Shown here one piece after another: positions 43,772 to 51,855 of a DNA stretch of 64,000 bases (its first letter is position 1; the number at the start of each line of letters is the position of its first letter). The position numbers and the translations under genes are program-made. The stretch comes from Chloroflexota bacterium. GTDB taxonomy: Bacteria; Chloroflexota; Dehalococcoidia; Bin125. The DNA lies in contig VXQT01000036.1 in the NCBI GenBank assembly GCA_009838915.1, positions 1-64,000 of the forward strand, read 5' to 3'. The notes beneath the pieces were generated by a model. That model did not search any database, was not told where the DNA came from, and saw nothing but the letters and a program-made list of their open reading frames with translations.

Positions 43772-44670
43772 TCTGCATCTTCGAACTGGGCGAAGTAGGT
43801 GTCGTCTATGAAGACATCCTCGACCGTTCGTTCAATGACGCGCACTCCCAGCCTGTGTTGTTTCAGCAGTTCGCAAAGCGTTGCGCCGTCGATCAAGTCG
43901 ACAGGAGGGGCACCGGCCTTGCCGGCTTCATCAAGTGCCGATTTGGTGAAGCTACCGGTTGTGATGATGATTCCTCGATCAGCCTGACCAATGAACGAGC
44001 CACGAAAGTCCCGCACAGTAGAGGCGCCAACTGAACCTTGGTATCGCTTGCATTGAAACGCGGTGTGAAACGAAATCAGACCGGCAGGTCTGTACACGCC
44101 AATGCCGTCAATCCCCCCATCCCCGCTCCCTCCTGTAACGCGGACATCGTCGAACCCCGCGGCCTGAAGCAGTGAGCCAGCCAGGTGTTCGAAGGCCCTG
44201 GGTGTCACGCGCAACAGTCTGTCCAGCATCTGTCGGGACCAGTCGTCCTCCGAGCCCTCGTCCGATTTGGCGTGGGACAATGACGGGGCAGTAGCTTGCT
44301 TGCGCTTAGCGTCTTGCTCACGAACCCTCTTTCGATGCAGCTTCTCGATCTCATCGCTTGAGATCGTTCGTCCCCAGTCAGTCAGCTGATACAACCCCCG
44401 AGAAGGTTGCTCACAGACTCCGATTTGCTTCAAGTTGTTGCAGGCCCACTCGCTTTGCCATCCCACGAAGGACCGATGACTGTCACCACCACCGCTGCGG
44501 GGTTCTCGAATAGCCAACTGCACGTCGGACAGTGCGAGCCTGGAGGCAACAGCCGCGCCGATCTGCTCGCGATTCACAGGATTGGGCATCTCCTTCAGTA
44601 GCTCGAAGACGACGGCACGCATTCCAGGTCCAGTCGGCAAGCCTGCTTGCTCGCGTCGAGACGCCATCAT
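43768..44670 (-). CDS. Mrr-type restriction endonuclease
   Basis: A 300-residue type IV-like restriction protein. An N-terminal winged-helix Mrr_N-type domain (about residues 10-100, with GLYQLTDWGRTISSDEI) leads to a charged linker and the catalytic domain from about residue 145. The PD-(D/E)xK site reads GGSGDGGIDGIGV, then TAFQCKRYQGSVG, giving D and QxK. It continues with ADRGIIITTGSFTKSALDEA and VDLIDGATLCELL. Known Mrr cuts methylated foreign DNA. No modification methyltransferase is adjacent, in line with type IV. It overlaps the membrane Mrr-like gene by four bases (ATGA). Confidence 0.9.
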   Translation of the reverse strand: MMASRREQAGLPTGPGMRAVVFELLKEMPNPVNREQIGAAVASRLALSDVQLAIREPRSGGGDSHRSFVGWQSEWACNNLKQIGVCEQPSRGLYQLTDWGRTISSDEIEKLHRKRVREQDAKRKQATAPSLSHAKSDEGSEDDWSRQMLDRLLRVTPRAFEHLAGSLLQAAGFDDVRVTGGSGDGGIDGIGVYRPAGLISFHTAFQCKRYQGSVGASTVRDFRGSFIGQADRGIIITTGSFTKSALDEAGKAGAPPVDLIDGATLCELLKQHRLGVRVIERTVEDVFIDDTYFAQFEDAE

Positions 44671-44730
44671 TCAGCCCTCCACACCGCAGACTAGACGCAA
44701 CACACTTGTGCGCCGCCCAACAGGAATGCA

Positions 44731-44748
44731 GCGCCGCTGACGCGGCGC
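44731..44748 (-). terminator. GC-rich hairpin after the amidohydrolase gene
   Basis: GCGCCGC (44731-44737) and GCGGCGC (44742-44748) pair perfectly around TGAC. It lies about 53 bases past the stop of the minus-strand amidohydrolase and before the Mrr start. No U-run follows, so intrinsic termination is uncertain. The rest of the 130-base gap shows no gene. Confidence 0.4.
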
Positions 44749-44800
44749 GCCTGCACGTGTGGCGCGGGTGACTCAGCTGATGGCTCCAGAACCGGCTGGG

Positions 44801-45937
44801 TTACACCGGCAGGGCTGCGCGATCGATGTTGTAGAGCTTCTGCACGTTGCCCCAGACCATCTTGTCAACGTCTTCCTGGGGGACGCCCTCCATGATCTCG
44901 TCGAGGATGCGGTGCGAATTCGGCCAGATCGCGTCGTGGTGCGGGTAGTCGTTTCCCCAGAGGAGGTTGTCGACGCCGATGCCGTCGCGCGTCTGCACGC
45001 CGATCGCGTCGTCCTCGAAGGTGACGTTGAAGTTGCGGTGGAAATACTCCGAAGGCAGCATCTCCAACTCGGGCGTGCGGTCGACGGCGCGGGCGCGGTA
45101 GTAGGCGTGGTCCCAGCGCTCCAGCGTGTGGGCGATCCAGCCGGTCTCCCACTCGGCCATCACGAACTTGAGGTTCGGATGCCGCTCGCAGACGCCGGAA
45201 GTGACCAGGTTGGAGATCGTGTTCCAGGCGGCGGCGTGGGCGAGCGTGTAGCTGACGACCTCGTCCCACTCCTTGGGCAGCCCCATGCCCGGCTCCGCGC
45301 CGCAGAAGATGTGCATCGTCAGCGGTAGGCCGACTTCTTCGGCGGCCGTCCAGAAAGGCTCGTAGTAGGAGTCCGAGTAAGGCTTGTCCTTGGGCGCGGT
45401 GCAGGGAATCGCGAGTCCCTTGATGCCCATCTTCGCGCAGCGTTCGAGCTCGGCGATCCCGGTCTCGACATCGCGCAGCGTCAGGCAGCCGACGCCGATC
45501 AGCCGCTCCGGCGCGTGCGAGCAGTAGTCGCGGATCCAGTCGTTGTGGCGCTGGAAGACGGCGTTGACCACTTCAGTGTCGTCGACCATATAGGTCAGCA
45601 TGTTGATCGACGGGTACATCACCTCGCCGACCACGCCGTCCTGGTCCTGCTCGGTCAGGCGGGCGACCGGGTCCTTGACGCCCGGATTGATCAGGTCCCA
45701 GCCGCGCTGCATCTTCTCCTTGGTCTCGGGCAGGTTGAGGTTGGCACCGGCGATGCCCAGCCGGCCGACCAGCATGGCGAAGTCGATCTGCGGCCAGGCC
45801 AGGTAGACGCCCTCGCGGCCCTTCCAGCCGTCGACCACGCGCGGCGCGCGGTCGCCGTACTTCTCGACCAGACCCTCGAACACCTCGGGTCCTTCGACCA
45901 CGTGGGAGTCGCAGGAATAGACAATCTCGCTGACCAT
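44801..45937 (-). CDS. Amidohydrolase 2 (ACMSD-like) family metal-dependent hydrolase
   Basis: A 378-residue TIM-barrel amidohydrolase related to amino-carboxymuconate-semialdehyde decarboxylase. Near the N-terminus CDSHVVEGPEVFEG gives a D-x-H variant of the metal motif. Further blocks are DGVVGEVMYPSINML, GVGCLTLRDVETGIAELERCAKMGIKG, LPLTMHIFCGAEPGMG, the metal-site LKFVMAEWETGWIAHTLERWD and the catalytic aspartate in LLWGNDYPHHDAIWPNS. Members hydrolyse or decarboxylate small acids; the substrate is unknown. ATG 45937 (MVSEIVYSCDSH) was preferred over the much longer open frame to 46234. Confidence 0.9.
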   Translation of the reverse strand: MVSEIVYSCDSHVVEGPEVFEGLVEKYGDRAPRVVDGWKGREGVYLAWPQIDFAMLVGRLGIAGANLNLPETKEKMQRGWDLINPGVKDPVARLTEQDQDGVVGEVMYPSINMLTYMVDDTEVVNAVFQRHNDWIRDYCSHAPERLIGVGCLTLRDVETGIAELERCAKMGIKGLAIPCTAPKDKPYSDSYYEPFWTAAEEVGLPLTMHIFCGAEPGMGLPKEWDEVVSYTLAHAAAWNTISNLVTSGVCERHPNLKFVMAEWETGWIAHTLERWDHAYYRARAVDRTPELEMLPSEYFHRNFNVTFEDDAIGVQTRDGIGVDNLLWGNDYPHHDAIWPNSHRILDEIMEGVPQEDVDKMVWGNVQKLYNIDRAALPV

Positions 45938-46017
45938 TGGGACACGTCCTCTCGCTGTCGCGATCAGGATAGAGCGCGCGGTAGGCTGGCGTGCGATCGA
46001 CCAGCGGGCAGTTAGGG

Positions 46018-47085
46018 ATGAACGGCGTGAATCGGCGCAGCATCGGTATCGGCCTTGCCGCGATACTCGTACTCGCGATTCTCGCCGGAGTCTGCAACAC
46101 CGAGACATGGGACGCTCCCCGGCAGCGGGAGGCCACCCAGCAGCGCCAGGCTCAGGAGCAGGCCGCAGCTGAGCAGATTCAGCGGCAACCGGAAGCGCAG
46201 CAGCAACAGCAGCCGAAGCAAGAGTCCGAACCACAGTCCGAGCCGCCGGCCGGATCTGCGGAGCCGCCGCAGGCTCAGGCTCAGGCCGACCCCTATCAGG
46301 AACTGCTGGCGCAACTCAGGGTGGCTCCCGAGTCGGCCGCCGGAGTCGACTACGACCGCGACGACTACATGCCGCGCGGCTGGCTATTCAGCGCGCGTCC
46401 CGGCTGCAGTGTCCGGGAGCTGGTGCTGATCGCCGAAGCAGTGTCGATCTCCCAGGTCGACCAGGATTGCCGTCCGCTCGATGGTGTCTGGATCTCGTGG
46501 TACGACGGCGACACGTTCGACCATCCGTCGGAGCTCGACATCGACCATATGGTGCCGCTGGCCGAGGCGCACCGCTCGGGCGCAGCCCGATGGAGTCCGG
46601 AACGCAAGAGCGATTTCGCCAACGACCATGAGCAACCCGCGGCCCTGACCGCGGTGTCCGCGTCGAGCAACCGGAACAAGGGCGCCGACGATCCTGTCGA
46701 TTGGAAGCCGCCACTGCGCAGCGCCTGGTGCCAGTACGCGCTCGACTGGATCGCGGTCAAGCTCAAGTGGTCGTTGAGCGCCGAGCAAGCGGAGGTCGAT
46801 GCCTTGCGCGAGATGCTTAACACCTGTCCCTCCGACTACGAGCGACCGGCTGAGCATCCCGATCGCCAACCGACCGTCGTCTTCGTCGAGGACGAACCCG
46901 AGCAGGACCAGGTGGAGTCTGGTGATCCGGAGACGCCCGTCGGCGTCTACGCCTCCTGCGATGATGCCGAGCAAGGCGGGGTCGAGCGGCAGCGAGGCGC
47001 AATCGGAGACGGTCGAGGCTTCCCCGCTGAACTCGTCCCATCAGCGGGCGACGGTGACAACGACGGCGTCGTCTGCGAGCGGTAG
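46018..47085 (+). CDS. Secreted HNH/DUF1524-type nuclease with Excalibur domain
   Basis: A 355-residue protein. A hydrophobic N-terminal segment ([17 protein letters not shown]) directs export or anchoring. A Gln/Glu/Pro-rich linker follows (about residues 35-105). The nuclease part has the HNH-like [17 protein letters not shown] and [17 protein letters not shown], matching the GmrSD C-terminal/DUF1524 group. The C-terminus is an Excalibur calcium-binding motif, [17 protein letters not shown] with the end [11 protein letters not shown]. The combination suggests an extracellular nuclease for scavenging or defence. The cysteine after LAGV might take a lipid but fits the lipobox poorly. ATG 46018 follows GTTAGGG. 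Confidence 0.87.
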   Translation: MNGVNRRSIGIGLAAILVLAILAGVCNTETWDAPRQREATQQRQAQEQAAAEQIQRQPEAQQQQQPKQESEPQSEPPAGSAEPPQAQAQADPYQELLAQLRVAPESAAGVDYDRDDYMPRGWLFSARPGCSVRELVLIAEAVSISQVDQDCRPLDGVWISWYDGDTFDHPSELDIDHMVPLAEAHRSGAARWSPERKSDFANDHEQPAALTAVSASSNRNKGADDPVDWKPPLRSAWCQYALDWIAVKLKWSLSAEQAEVDALREMLNTCPSDYERPAEHPDRQPTVVFVEDEPEQDQVESGDPETPVGVYASCDDAEQGGVERQRGAIGDGRGFPAELVPSAGDGDNDGVVCER

Positions 47086-47094
47086 CGGGGGTGT

Positions 47095-48147
47095 TCAGGC
47101 CCCCAACGGAATGCCCATCTCCGACGACAGCTCGCGCAGCTCTTGCAGCGTGGAGGCGGGATAGACGACGTGCCCGGCCGCGATGCGTTCGTCGTGGGCT
47201 CGCTGCTCGATCTCGCCGGGGGCGAAGACCTCGTTGACGCCCGGCAATGGGTCGGCCGACTTGATCTGCTCGACCATGGAGTCGACCTTCTCGGCGAACT
47301 CGTCGGCGTCGCCGAAAATCTCGGGGTCGATCACGAGCAGGAACTGTCCCCGCTTGCCGATGTTGACATCCTTCGAGTGGTAGCCGCCGGGCAGGGCACC
47401 GGCGAGCAGGTTCATGAACAGGCTGAGTCCCGAGCCCTTGTAGGCGGCGACCGCGCCCAGCGCCGGGATGATGCCCGACAAGGCGGTTTCGGGATCGGTG
47501 GTGGGCAATCCCTCGATGTCGAGGAAGCCCCATTCCTCCGGAATCTCGCGGCCCTCCGCCCGCGCCCGCATCACCTTGCCCAGCGCGACCGGCGTCAGCG
47601 CCATGTCGAGCACGACCGGCGGCCCCGAGGCGCGGGGCGCGGCGAAGGCCATGGGGTTGTTACCCGAGATGCGCGTGCGCGAGCCGAACGGCGCGATGTT
47701 GGGCACGCTGGTCGTGGTGCAGAACGAGACGAAGCCCTCGGCGGCGGCCATCATCGGGTAGAACGCGCCCATGCCCCAGTCGTTCGAGTTGCGCAGCGTG
47801 CCCAGCGCCAGACCGGACTGCTTGGCCTTGGCGATGGTGCGCTCCATCGTCCGCGCGACGATCAGCTGGCCGATCCCGCCGTCGCCATCAACGACGAGAG
47901 AGATCGGCGTCTCCTTGAGCACTTCGAGGCTGGGCGTCGGGTTGTAGCGGCCGGACCGCAGGTGTCCTGCGTACCAGCCGAGCCGCTGGAAGCCGTGCGT
48001 GTCGACCCCGCGCAGGTCGGCGGTGAGCTGAATCTCGACCGTGAACACCGCGTCATCCGAGGGCACGCCGCAGGCCTCGTACACCGCCGTGCCGAACTCG
48101 CGCAGCGGCTCCAGCGGGACGACCTCGGTCGCATCCTGGTCGGCCAT
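47095..48147 (-). CDS. Ldh-family NAD(P)-dependent oxidoreductase (malate/lactate dehydrogenase type)
   Basis: A 350-residue member of the Ldh/YlbC/ComC oxidoreductase fold, unrelated to classical MDH. Family marks are TADLRGVDTHGFQRLGWYAGHLRSG near the N-terminus, LGTLRNSNDWGMGAFYPMMAAA, ISGNNPMAFAAP and KGSGLSLFMNLLAGALPGG. Members reduce 2-oxo acids or imines with NAD(P)H. It shares a one-base TGATG overlap with the upstream cupin gene, so the two are translated from one transcript and could act on the same small molecule. The substrate cannot be read. Confidence 0.92.
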   Translation of the reverse strand: MADQDATEVVPLEPLREFGTAVYEACGVPSDDAVFTVEIQLTADLRGVDTHGFQRLGWYAGHLRSGRYNPTPSLEVLKETPISLVVDGDGGIGQLIVARTMERTIAKAKQSGLALGTLRNSNDWGMGAFYPMMAAAEGFVSFCTTTSVPNIAPFGSRTRISGNNPMAFAAPRASGPPVVLDMALTPVALGKVMRARAEGREIPEEWGFLDIEGLPTTDPETALSGIIPALGAVAAYKGSGLSLFMNLLAGALPGGYHSKDVNIGKRGQFLLVIDPEIFGDADEFAEKVDSMVEQIKSADPLPGVNEVFAPGEIEQRAHDERIAAGHVVYPASTLQELRELSSEMGIPLGA

Positions 48148-48632
48148 CAGTCGCCGCCCTCACTGCCGGCTCCGAGCAGGCCGCCGTCCGACATGCCCCT
48201 CGCCTCGCCCTGCGTCTGCGCGGCGCAGACGATGAACTCGAGGTCGTCGGGGCCCTGGCTATAGATCTGGTGGGCGATGTCGGCCGGGAAGAAGAGGAAG
48301 TCGCCCGCTGTGGCGGTCGTGCGCCAGGGGCCACAATCGATCTCGGCGTTGCCTTTGAGGAAGTAGTAGACCTTCTCCACGTCCTCGTGGATGTGCCGTA
48401 CGTTGGTCTCGCCCACGGGCAGCACGTTGTAGAGCACGAATTGAAACGAGGACTCGAAGCGCCCCTCCGCCGTCGTGAACATCCGCCGAGCCTGGATGTT
48501 GCGTCCCACGCTTACCGGCGTCTCCGACATCGGCTTGATCACGAAACGGGCATCGTCGGGCGGCGGCACCGGGTCGCCCTCAAGCGCCGGCGCCACCGGC
48601 GGCATGTTCCGTTCAGGCGTCTGCTGGGTCAT
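48147..48632 (-). CDS. Cupin-domain protein
   Basis: A 161-residue single-domain cupin. Motif 1 is VRHIHEDVEKVYYFLKGNAEI, where the two histidines and the glutamate would bind metal; motif 2 is GDFLFFPADIAHQIYSQG with the fourth ligand histidine. The first 30 residues are proline-rich. The tail is glycine-rich. It may be an isomerase, dioxygenase or sensor; nothing in the sequence decides. It is the first gene of a pair with the Ldh-family oxidoreductase (one-base overlap). Confidence 0.9.
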   Translation of the reverse strand: MTQQTPERNMPPVAPALEGDPVPPPDDARFVIKPMSETPVSVGRNIQARRMFTTAEGRFESSFQFVLYNVLPVGETNVRHIHEDVEKVYYFLKGNAEIDCGPWRTTATAGDFLFFPADIAHQIYSQGPDDLEFIVCAAQTQGEARGMSDGGLLGAGSEGGD

Positions 48633-48686
48633 CGCGGCCTCCTCGCTGACTCGCTCGGTTCGCAGGATAGATGGGGTTTGTCAACG

Positions 48687-48703
48687 CTCCCCCTCTGGGG
48701 GAG
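48687..48703 (-). terminator. GC-rich hairpin after the DUF2461 gene
   Basis: CTCCCCC (48687-48693) and GGGGGAG (48697-48703) pair around a three-base loop, seven bases past the DUF2461 stop. On the minus strand no U-run follows; on the plus strand GTCTTTTC follows. It resembles one arm pair of the dispersed repeat and may be a remnant of it. Confidence 0.45.
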
Positions 48704-48709
48704 GTCTTT

Positions 48710-49390
48710 TCAGAACGGCAGGCCGATGGCTTTGGTCAGGAAGGCCATCCACTCGCGGGTCTCCTGGAAGCGGCGGATGGAGTAGTCGACGAAGTCGGGG
48801 GCGGTGACGTCTTCGGCGTCGACGTAGTGGGTGAGGATGAAGTGCTTGCGCTTGATGTCCTCGATTAGCGGATGGTCGGCGGTGTAGCCGCGCGGGGGCC
48901 GCTTGAGGCTGTCGCCGTGTCCGCCAAGTTCCCAGTCGTCGGACTCCGACAGTTGCTTGAGGGCGAGCCACTCGCGCGGTCGCTCGTCAATGGCGCGGCG
49001 GTAGGCGGCCAGCGCGTCGCGGTCGGGCATGTAGCTGCCGACGCCGATGAAGCAGTCGTCGGGCGCGATGTGCAGGTAGTAGCCGGGCGCGTGCACGTCC
49101 TTGCCCGACTCGTGGCGGAACTGGATACCGACGTTGGTCTTGTAGGGCGACTTGTCGCGTGAGAAGCGGACATCGCGGTAGATGCGCATCAGCGAGCCGC
49201 CCTGCTTGCGGTCGGAGGCGGTCATGTGCGGCGAGATGTCGGCCAGCGGATCCGCGATCCGGCGGACGTACTCGAGCGCCGGTTCGCGCAGCACGGTTTC
49301 GTACTCGTCCCTGTGGGCGTTAAACCACTCGCGGTCGTTGTGGGTGGCCAGTTCGACGAGGAAGTCGATCAGTTGCTCGCTGAAGACCAT
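48710..49390 (-). CDS. DUF2461 (TIGR02453) family protein
   Basis: A 226-residue protein of the DUF2461 family. Typical blocks are FLVELATHNDREWFNAHRDEYE at the N-terminus, RIYRDVRFSRDKSPYKTNVGIQFRH in the middle, and APGYYLHIAPDDCFIGVGSYMPD. The C-terminus has KHFILTHYVDAEDVTAPDFVDYSIRRFQE. No biochemical function is established for this family. ATG 49390 matches the start of family similarity; the open frame continues to 49441. It lies 25 bases after the MFS stop in transcription order, so the two may be one unit, though no link of function is evident. Confidence 0.9.
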   Translation of the reverse strand: MVFSEQLIDFLVELATHNDREWFNAHRDEYETVLREPALEYVRRIADPLADISPHMTASDRKQGGSLMRIYRDVRFSRDKSPYKTNVGIQFRHESGKDVHAPGYYLHIAPDDCFIGVGSYMPDRDALAAYRRAIDERPREWLALKQLSESDDWELGGHGDSLKRPPRGYTADHPLIEDIKRKHFILTHYVDAEDVTAPDFVDYSIRRFQETREWMAFLTKAIGLPF

Positions 49391-49415
49391 GTTTGCTTCG
49401 CTCCGGTTCGGTGCT

Positions 49416-50681
49416 TCAACTGACGAGGGTATCGGGCGCATGGTCGGGGGCGCGGTAGCGGCTGATCGAGCGCCAGAGCAGGCCGATCAGCAGGGTTGCG
49501 CCCAATCCGATCGCGCCGCCCATGAAATAGGTGTTGTCGACGCCGATCTCGTCGCCCCAGAATCCAACCCAGATGATGCCGATATTGTTGGCCGTCTGCG
49601 CCATCAGGACCATCACCGAGAAGGCGCGGCCGCGCATTTCGTCGGGCGTGGTCAGGTGGACGGTGACCTGGCGCACGGCGACGGTGACGGCGTCGGCGGC
49701 GCCCAGCATCGCGATCACGATCATCCCCACCCAGAGCCATGGCGCCGCGCCGAGGGCGAAGAGCAGCGCCGCGTAGAAGGCGGAGGCGGCCAGCACCATG
49801 ATTCCCTTGGCCCGGTAGTTGACCAGGAACAGGGCGAGCAGCATGCCGCAGGCCGAGCCGACCGCGTTGACGGTTCCCAGCGCGCCGGCCGAGCCGACGC
49901 CGGCCATGAACAATCCGGTGGCGAGCAGTGGCAGGATTTCCCGGTAGTAGCTGATCACCGTGATACCCCAGTCGAGGATGAACAGTCCGGGCAGAATCGG
50001 ATGTCGGACGACGTAGCGGGCGCCTTCGATCACCATCCGCAGCGTCGATTGCCGCTCCGAGACTGCCCGTGCCGACGTGCGAATCAACGTGGGCATGACT
50101 GCTGAGACGGCGGCGAATCCGGCGGCGACCCAGAGCATGCCGATCGCGTCAAGGCCGATCGCCAGCGCCGTGACGATCAGACCGCCGAGAATCCAACCCG
50201 TCATCTGGGTGCTGGTATCGATCGTCACCGCGGCGCTGAGGTAACGCGGGGGCACCACGCGCGGGGTGATCGTCGCCCTGGCCGGAGCGACGAACGTGGC
50301 CAATCCGCCCAGCACTCCCAGCGCGACCCAGGCCATCCAGAACTCAAGCGCGTCAAGGGTTGCCGCGGCCGCGACGAGCACGAGGATGATCAGCACGCTC
50401 GTGTTGGCGGCCGCCATCAGCCAGCGGCGATCGAAGCGGTCGGCCAGCACGCCGCCGTAGAGCACGGCGAAGGCCTGGATCGGCAGTTGCACCGCGCCGA
50501 TGATCGCCACCTCGGTGAACGACTCGGCCCCGGTCTGGTCGAGGAACCACTGGGGGATCGCGATGAAGCGGATCTGCTGGGCGATGATCATGCAGAGCGC
50601 CGCCACCCAGAGCACGCGGTAGTCGCGGATAGCGAACAGGCTGCGCAGGGGCGGCCGTGCCAGGGTGGGACGTTCGCTCAT
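49416..50681 (-). CDS. MFS transporter (EntS-like exporter type)
   Basis: A 421-residue major facilitator with about 12 hydrophobic segments. The opening PPLRSLFAIRDYRVLWVAALCMIIAQQIRFIAIPQWFL and the loop GGVLADRFDRRWLMAAANTSV (the A-motif) are typical of the enterobactin exporter/macrolide efflux branch. A second conserved loop is VHLTTPDEMRGRAFSVMVLM. The branch exports siderophores, macrolides or other compounds; no siderophore genes lie here. It is the likely first gene of a pair with DUF2461 and is divergent from the LLM-class oxidoreductase. Confidence 0.9.
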   Translation of the reverse strand: MSERPTLARPPLRSLFAIRDYRVLWVAALCMIIAQQIRFIAIPQWFLDQTGAESFTEVAIIGAVQLPIQAFAVLYGGVLADRFDRRWLMAAANTSVLIILVLVAAAATLDALEFWMAWVALGVLGGLATFVAPARATITPRVVPPRYLSAAVTIDTSTQMTGWILGGLIVTALAIGLDAIGMLWVAAGFAAVSAVMPTLIRTSARAVSERQSTLRMVIEGARYVVRHPILPGLFILDWGITVISYYREILPLLATGLFMAGVGSAGALGTVNAVGSACGMLLALFLVNYRAKGIMVLAASAFYAALLFALGAAPWLWVGMIVIAMLGAADAVTVAVRQVTVHLTTPDEMRGRAFSVMVLMAQTANNIGIIWVGFWGDEIGVDNTYFMGGAIGLGATLLIGLLWRSISRYRAPDHAPDTLVS

Positions 50682-50794
50682 GCCGAGCGCCGCCGCTCGG
50701 CATGCTCGTCAGTCATACTGTTCGGCGAACCCAATCGCATGCGGCGCATATCTGAGCAGGGTATCGCCGAAGCCGAGCGCAACGGGAGGTCCAC

Positions 50795-51679
50795 ATGAAG
50801 GTCGGCATCTATCTGCCCCAGATCGGCGGCGCGGCGAGTCCCGAACAGATCACACGCGTGGCGCGTTCGGTTGAGGCGAACGGCTACGACTCGCTCTGGA
50901 CGCTGGACCACGTCGTGCTGCGGCCCGACCAGGGTTCCGACTATCCCTACTCCGAGGACGGCCGTTTCCTCGTGCCGGCCGAGGCGCCGATGCTGGAGCC
51001 GCTGACCCTGCTGACCTACGCCGCCGCCGTAACCGAGCGGGTCGAGCTGGGCACCGCCGTGCTGGTCGCGCCAATGCGCGCGCCGGTGCTGCACGCCAAG
51101 ATCATGGCGACGCTCGATCATCTTGCCGGCGGCCGGCTGATCCTCGGCGCCGGGGTCGGCTGGTGGAAAGAAGAGTTCGAGGCGCTCTCGATGCCGTTCG
51201 ACCGCCGCGGCGCGCGGATGGACGAGTACCTGCAAGTCCTGCGCGACCTGTGGGAGAACGAGGTCGGCTCGTTCGAGGGCGAGTTTTACAACACCGCGGG
51301 CTGGTACTGCCGACCGCAGCCTCCGCGCCGGGTGCCGATCCTGCTGGGCGGCAACAACCCGCGGCAGCTCCGCCGCGCCGGGCGCTTCGCCGACGGCTAC
51401 CTGGCCAACCCGGCCATGCTCGACACGCTTGAGGCGGACTGGGCGCTGGTCCGGTCGGAGGCCGAAGCGCACGGCCGTGATTCGTCGCAGCTGCAACTGA
51501 TGATCAACCGGATCACAGTGATCGCCGAAGACACGATCGACGAGGCGGCGGCGACGCTGGCCGAGATCAGGTCGCGGGGCTTCGACCACGCGATCGCCAA
51601 CCTGCACCCCGCCGCCGACGCCGAGGCCGTCCTGGCCGAGTTCGCGGGGCGGCATCTGCAGGGTTTGCAAAGCGGGTGA
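50795..51679 (+). CDS. LLM-class flavin/F420-dependent oxidoreductase
   Basis: A 294-residue luciferase-like TIM barrel. KVGIYLPQIGGAASPEQITRVARSVEANGYDSLWTLDHVV at the N-terminus is typical, as are VELGTAVLVAPMRAPVLHAKIMATLDHLAGGRLILGAGVGWWKEEF and VPILLGGNNPRQLRRAGRFADGYLA. This pattern is that of the F420-binding branch (TIGR03619-like). Reduced flavin monooxygenases share the fold, so the cofactor is a guess. A good ribosome binding site, GGGAGG, precedes ATG 50795. A hairpin CTTCGC-ATGAAA-GCGAAG (51696-51713) after the stop may end transcription. Confidence 0.9.
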   Translation: MKVGIYLPQIGGAASPEQITRVARSVEANGYDSLWTLDHVVLRPDQGSDYPYSEDGRFLVPAEAPMLEPLTLLTYAAAVTERVELGTAVLVAPMRAPVLHAKIMATLDHLAGGRLILGAGVGWWKEEFEALSMPFDRRGARMDEYLQVLRDLWENEVGSFEGEFYNTAGWYCRPQPPRRVPILLGGNNPRQLRRAGRFADGYLANPAMLDTLEADWALVRSEAEAHGRDSSQLQLMINRITVIAEDTIDEAAATLAEIRSRGFDHAIANLHPAADAEAVLAEFAGRHLQGLQSG

Positions 51680-51821
51680 GGTTGCTCGGGCCGGACTTCG
51701 CATGAAAGCGAAGGGCGCGTTCCCTTGACGTGGAGCTGCGTCATCAAATGTTGATGGGCTTCGCTTTGATGAGGCGCTTCCTCATTCAAGTTTCTCGACA
51801 TATCTTTTGATTTGAGATATC

Positions 51822-51855
51822 GTCATTCAAGAATGAAGTGTCACTCTTGAATGAC
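51822..51855. promoter_or_regulatory. Perfect inverted repeat overlapping the Fic start codon (candidate operator)
   Basis: GTCATTCAAGA (51822-51832) and TCTTGAATGAC (51845-51855) are perfect inverse arms with a 12-base spacer. The right arm covers the ATG of the fic gene. A further TCATTCAAG occurs at 51782-51790, and ATATCT/AGATAT (51800-51805 with 51815-51820) lies between. The 171-base gap is much AT-richer than its neighbours. The Fic protein ends in a winged-helix domain, which could bind here. Confidence 0.6.

Noticed and set aside
51822-51855. Inverted repeat as a transcription terminator of the LLM gene
   Set aside because: It is AT-rich, has a 12-base spacer, lacks a U-run and includes the start codon of fic. 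A hairpin closer to the LLM stop (51696-51713) is a better terminator candidate.
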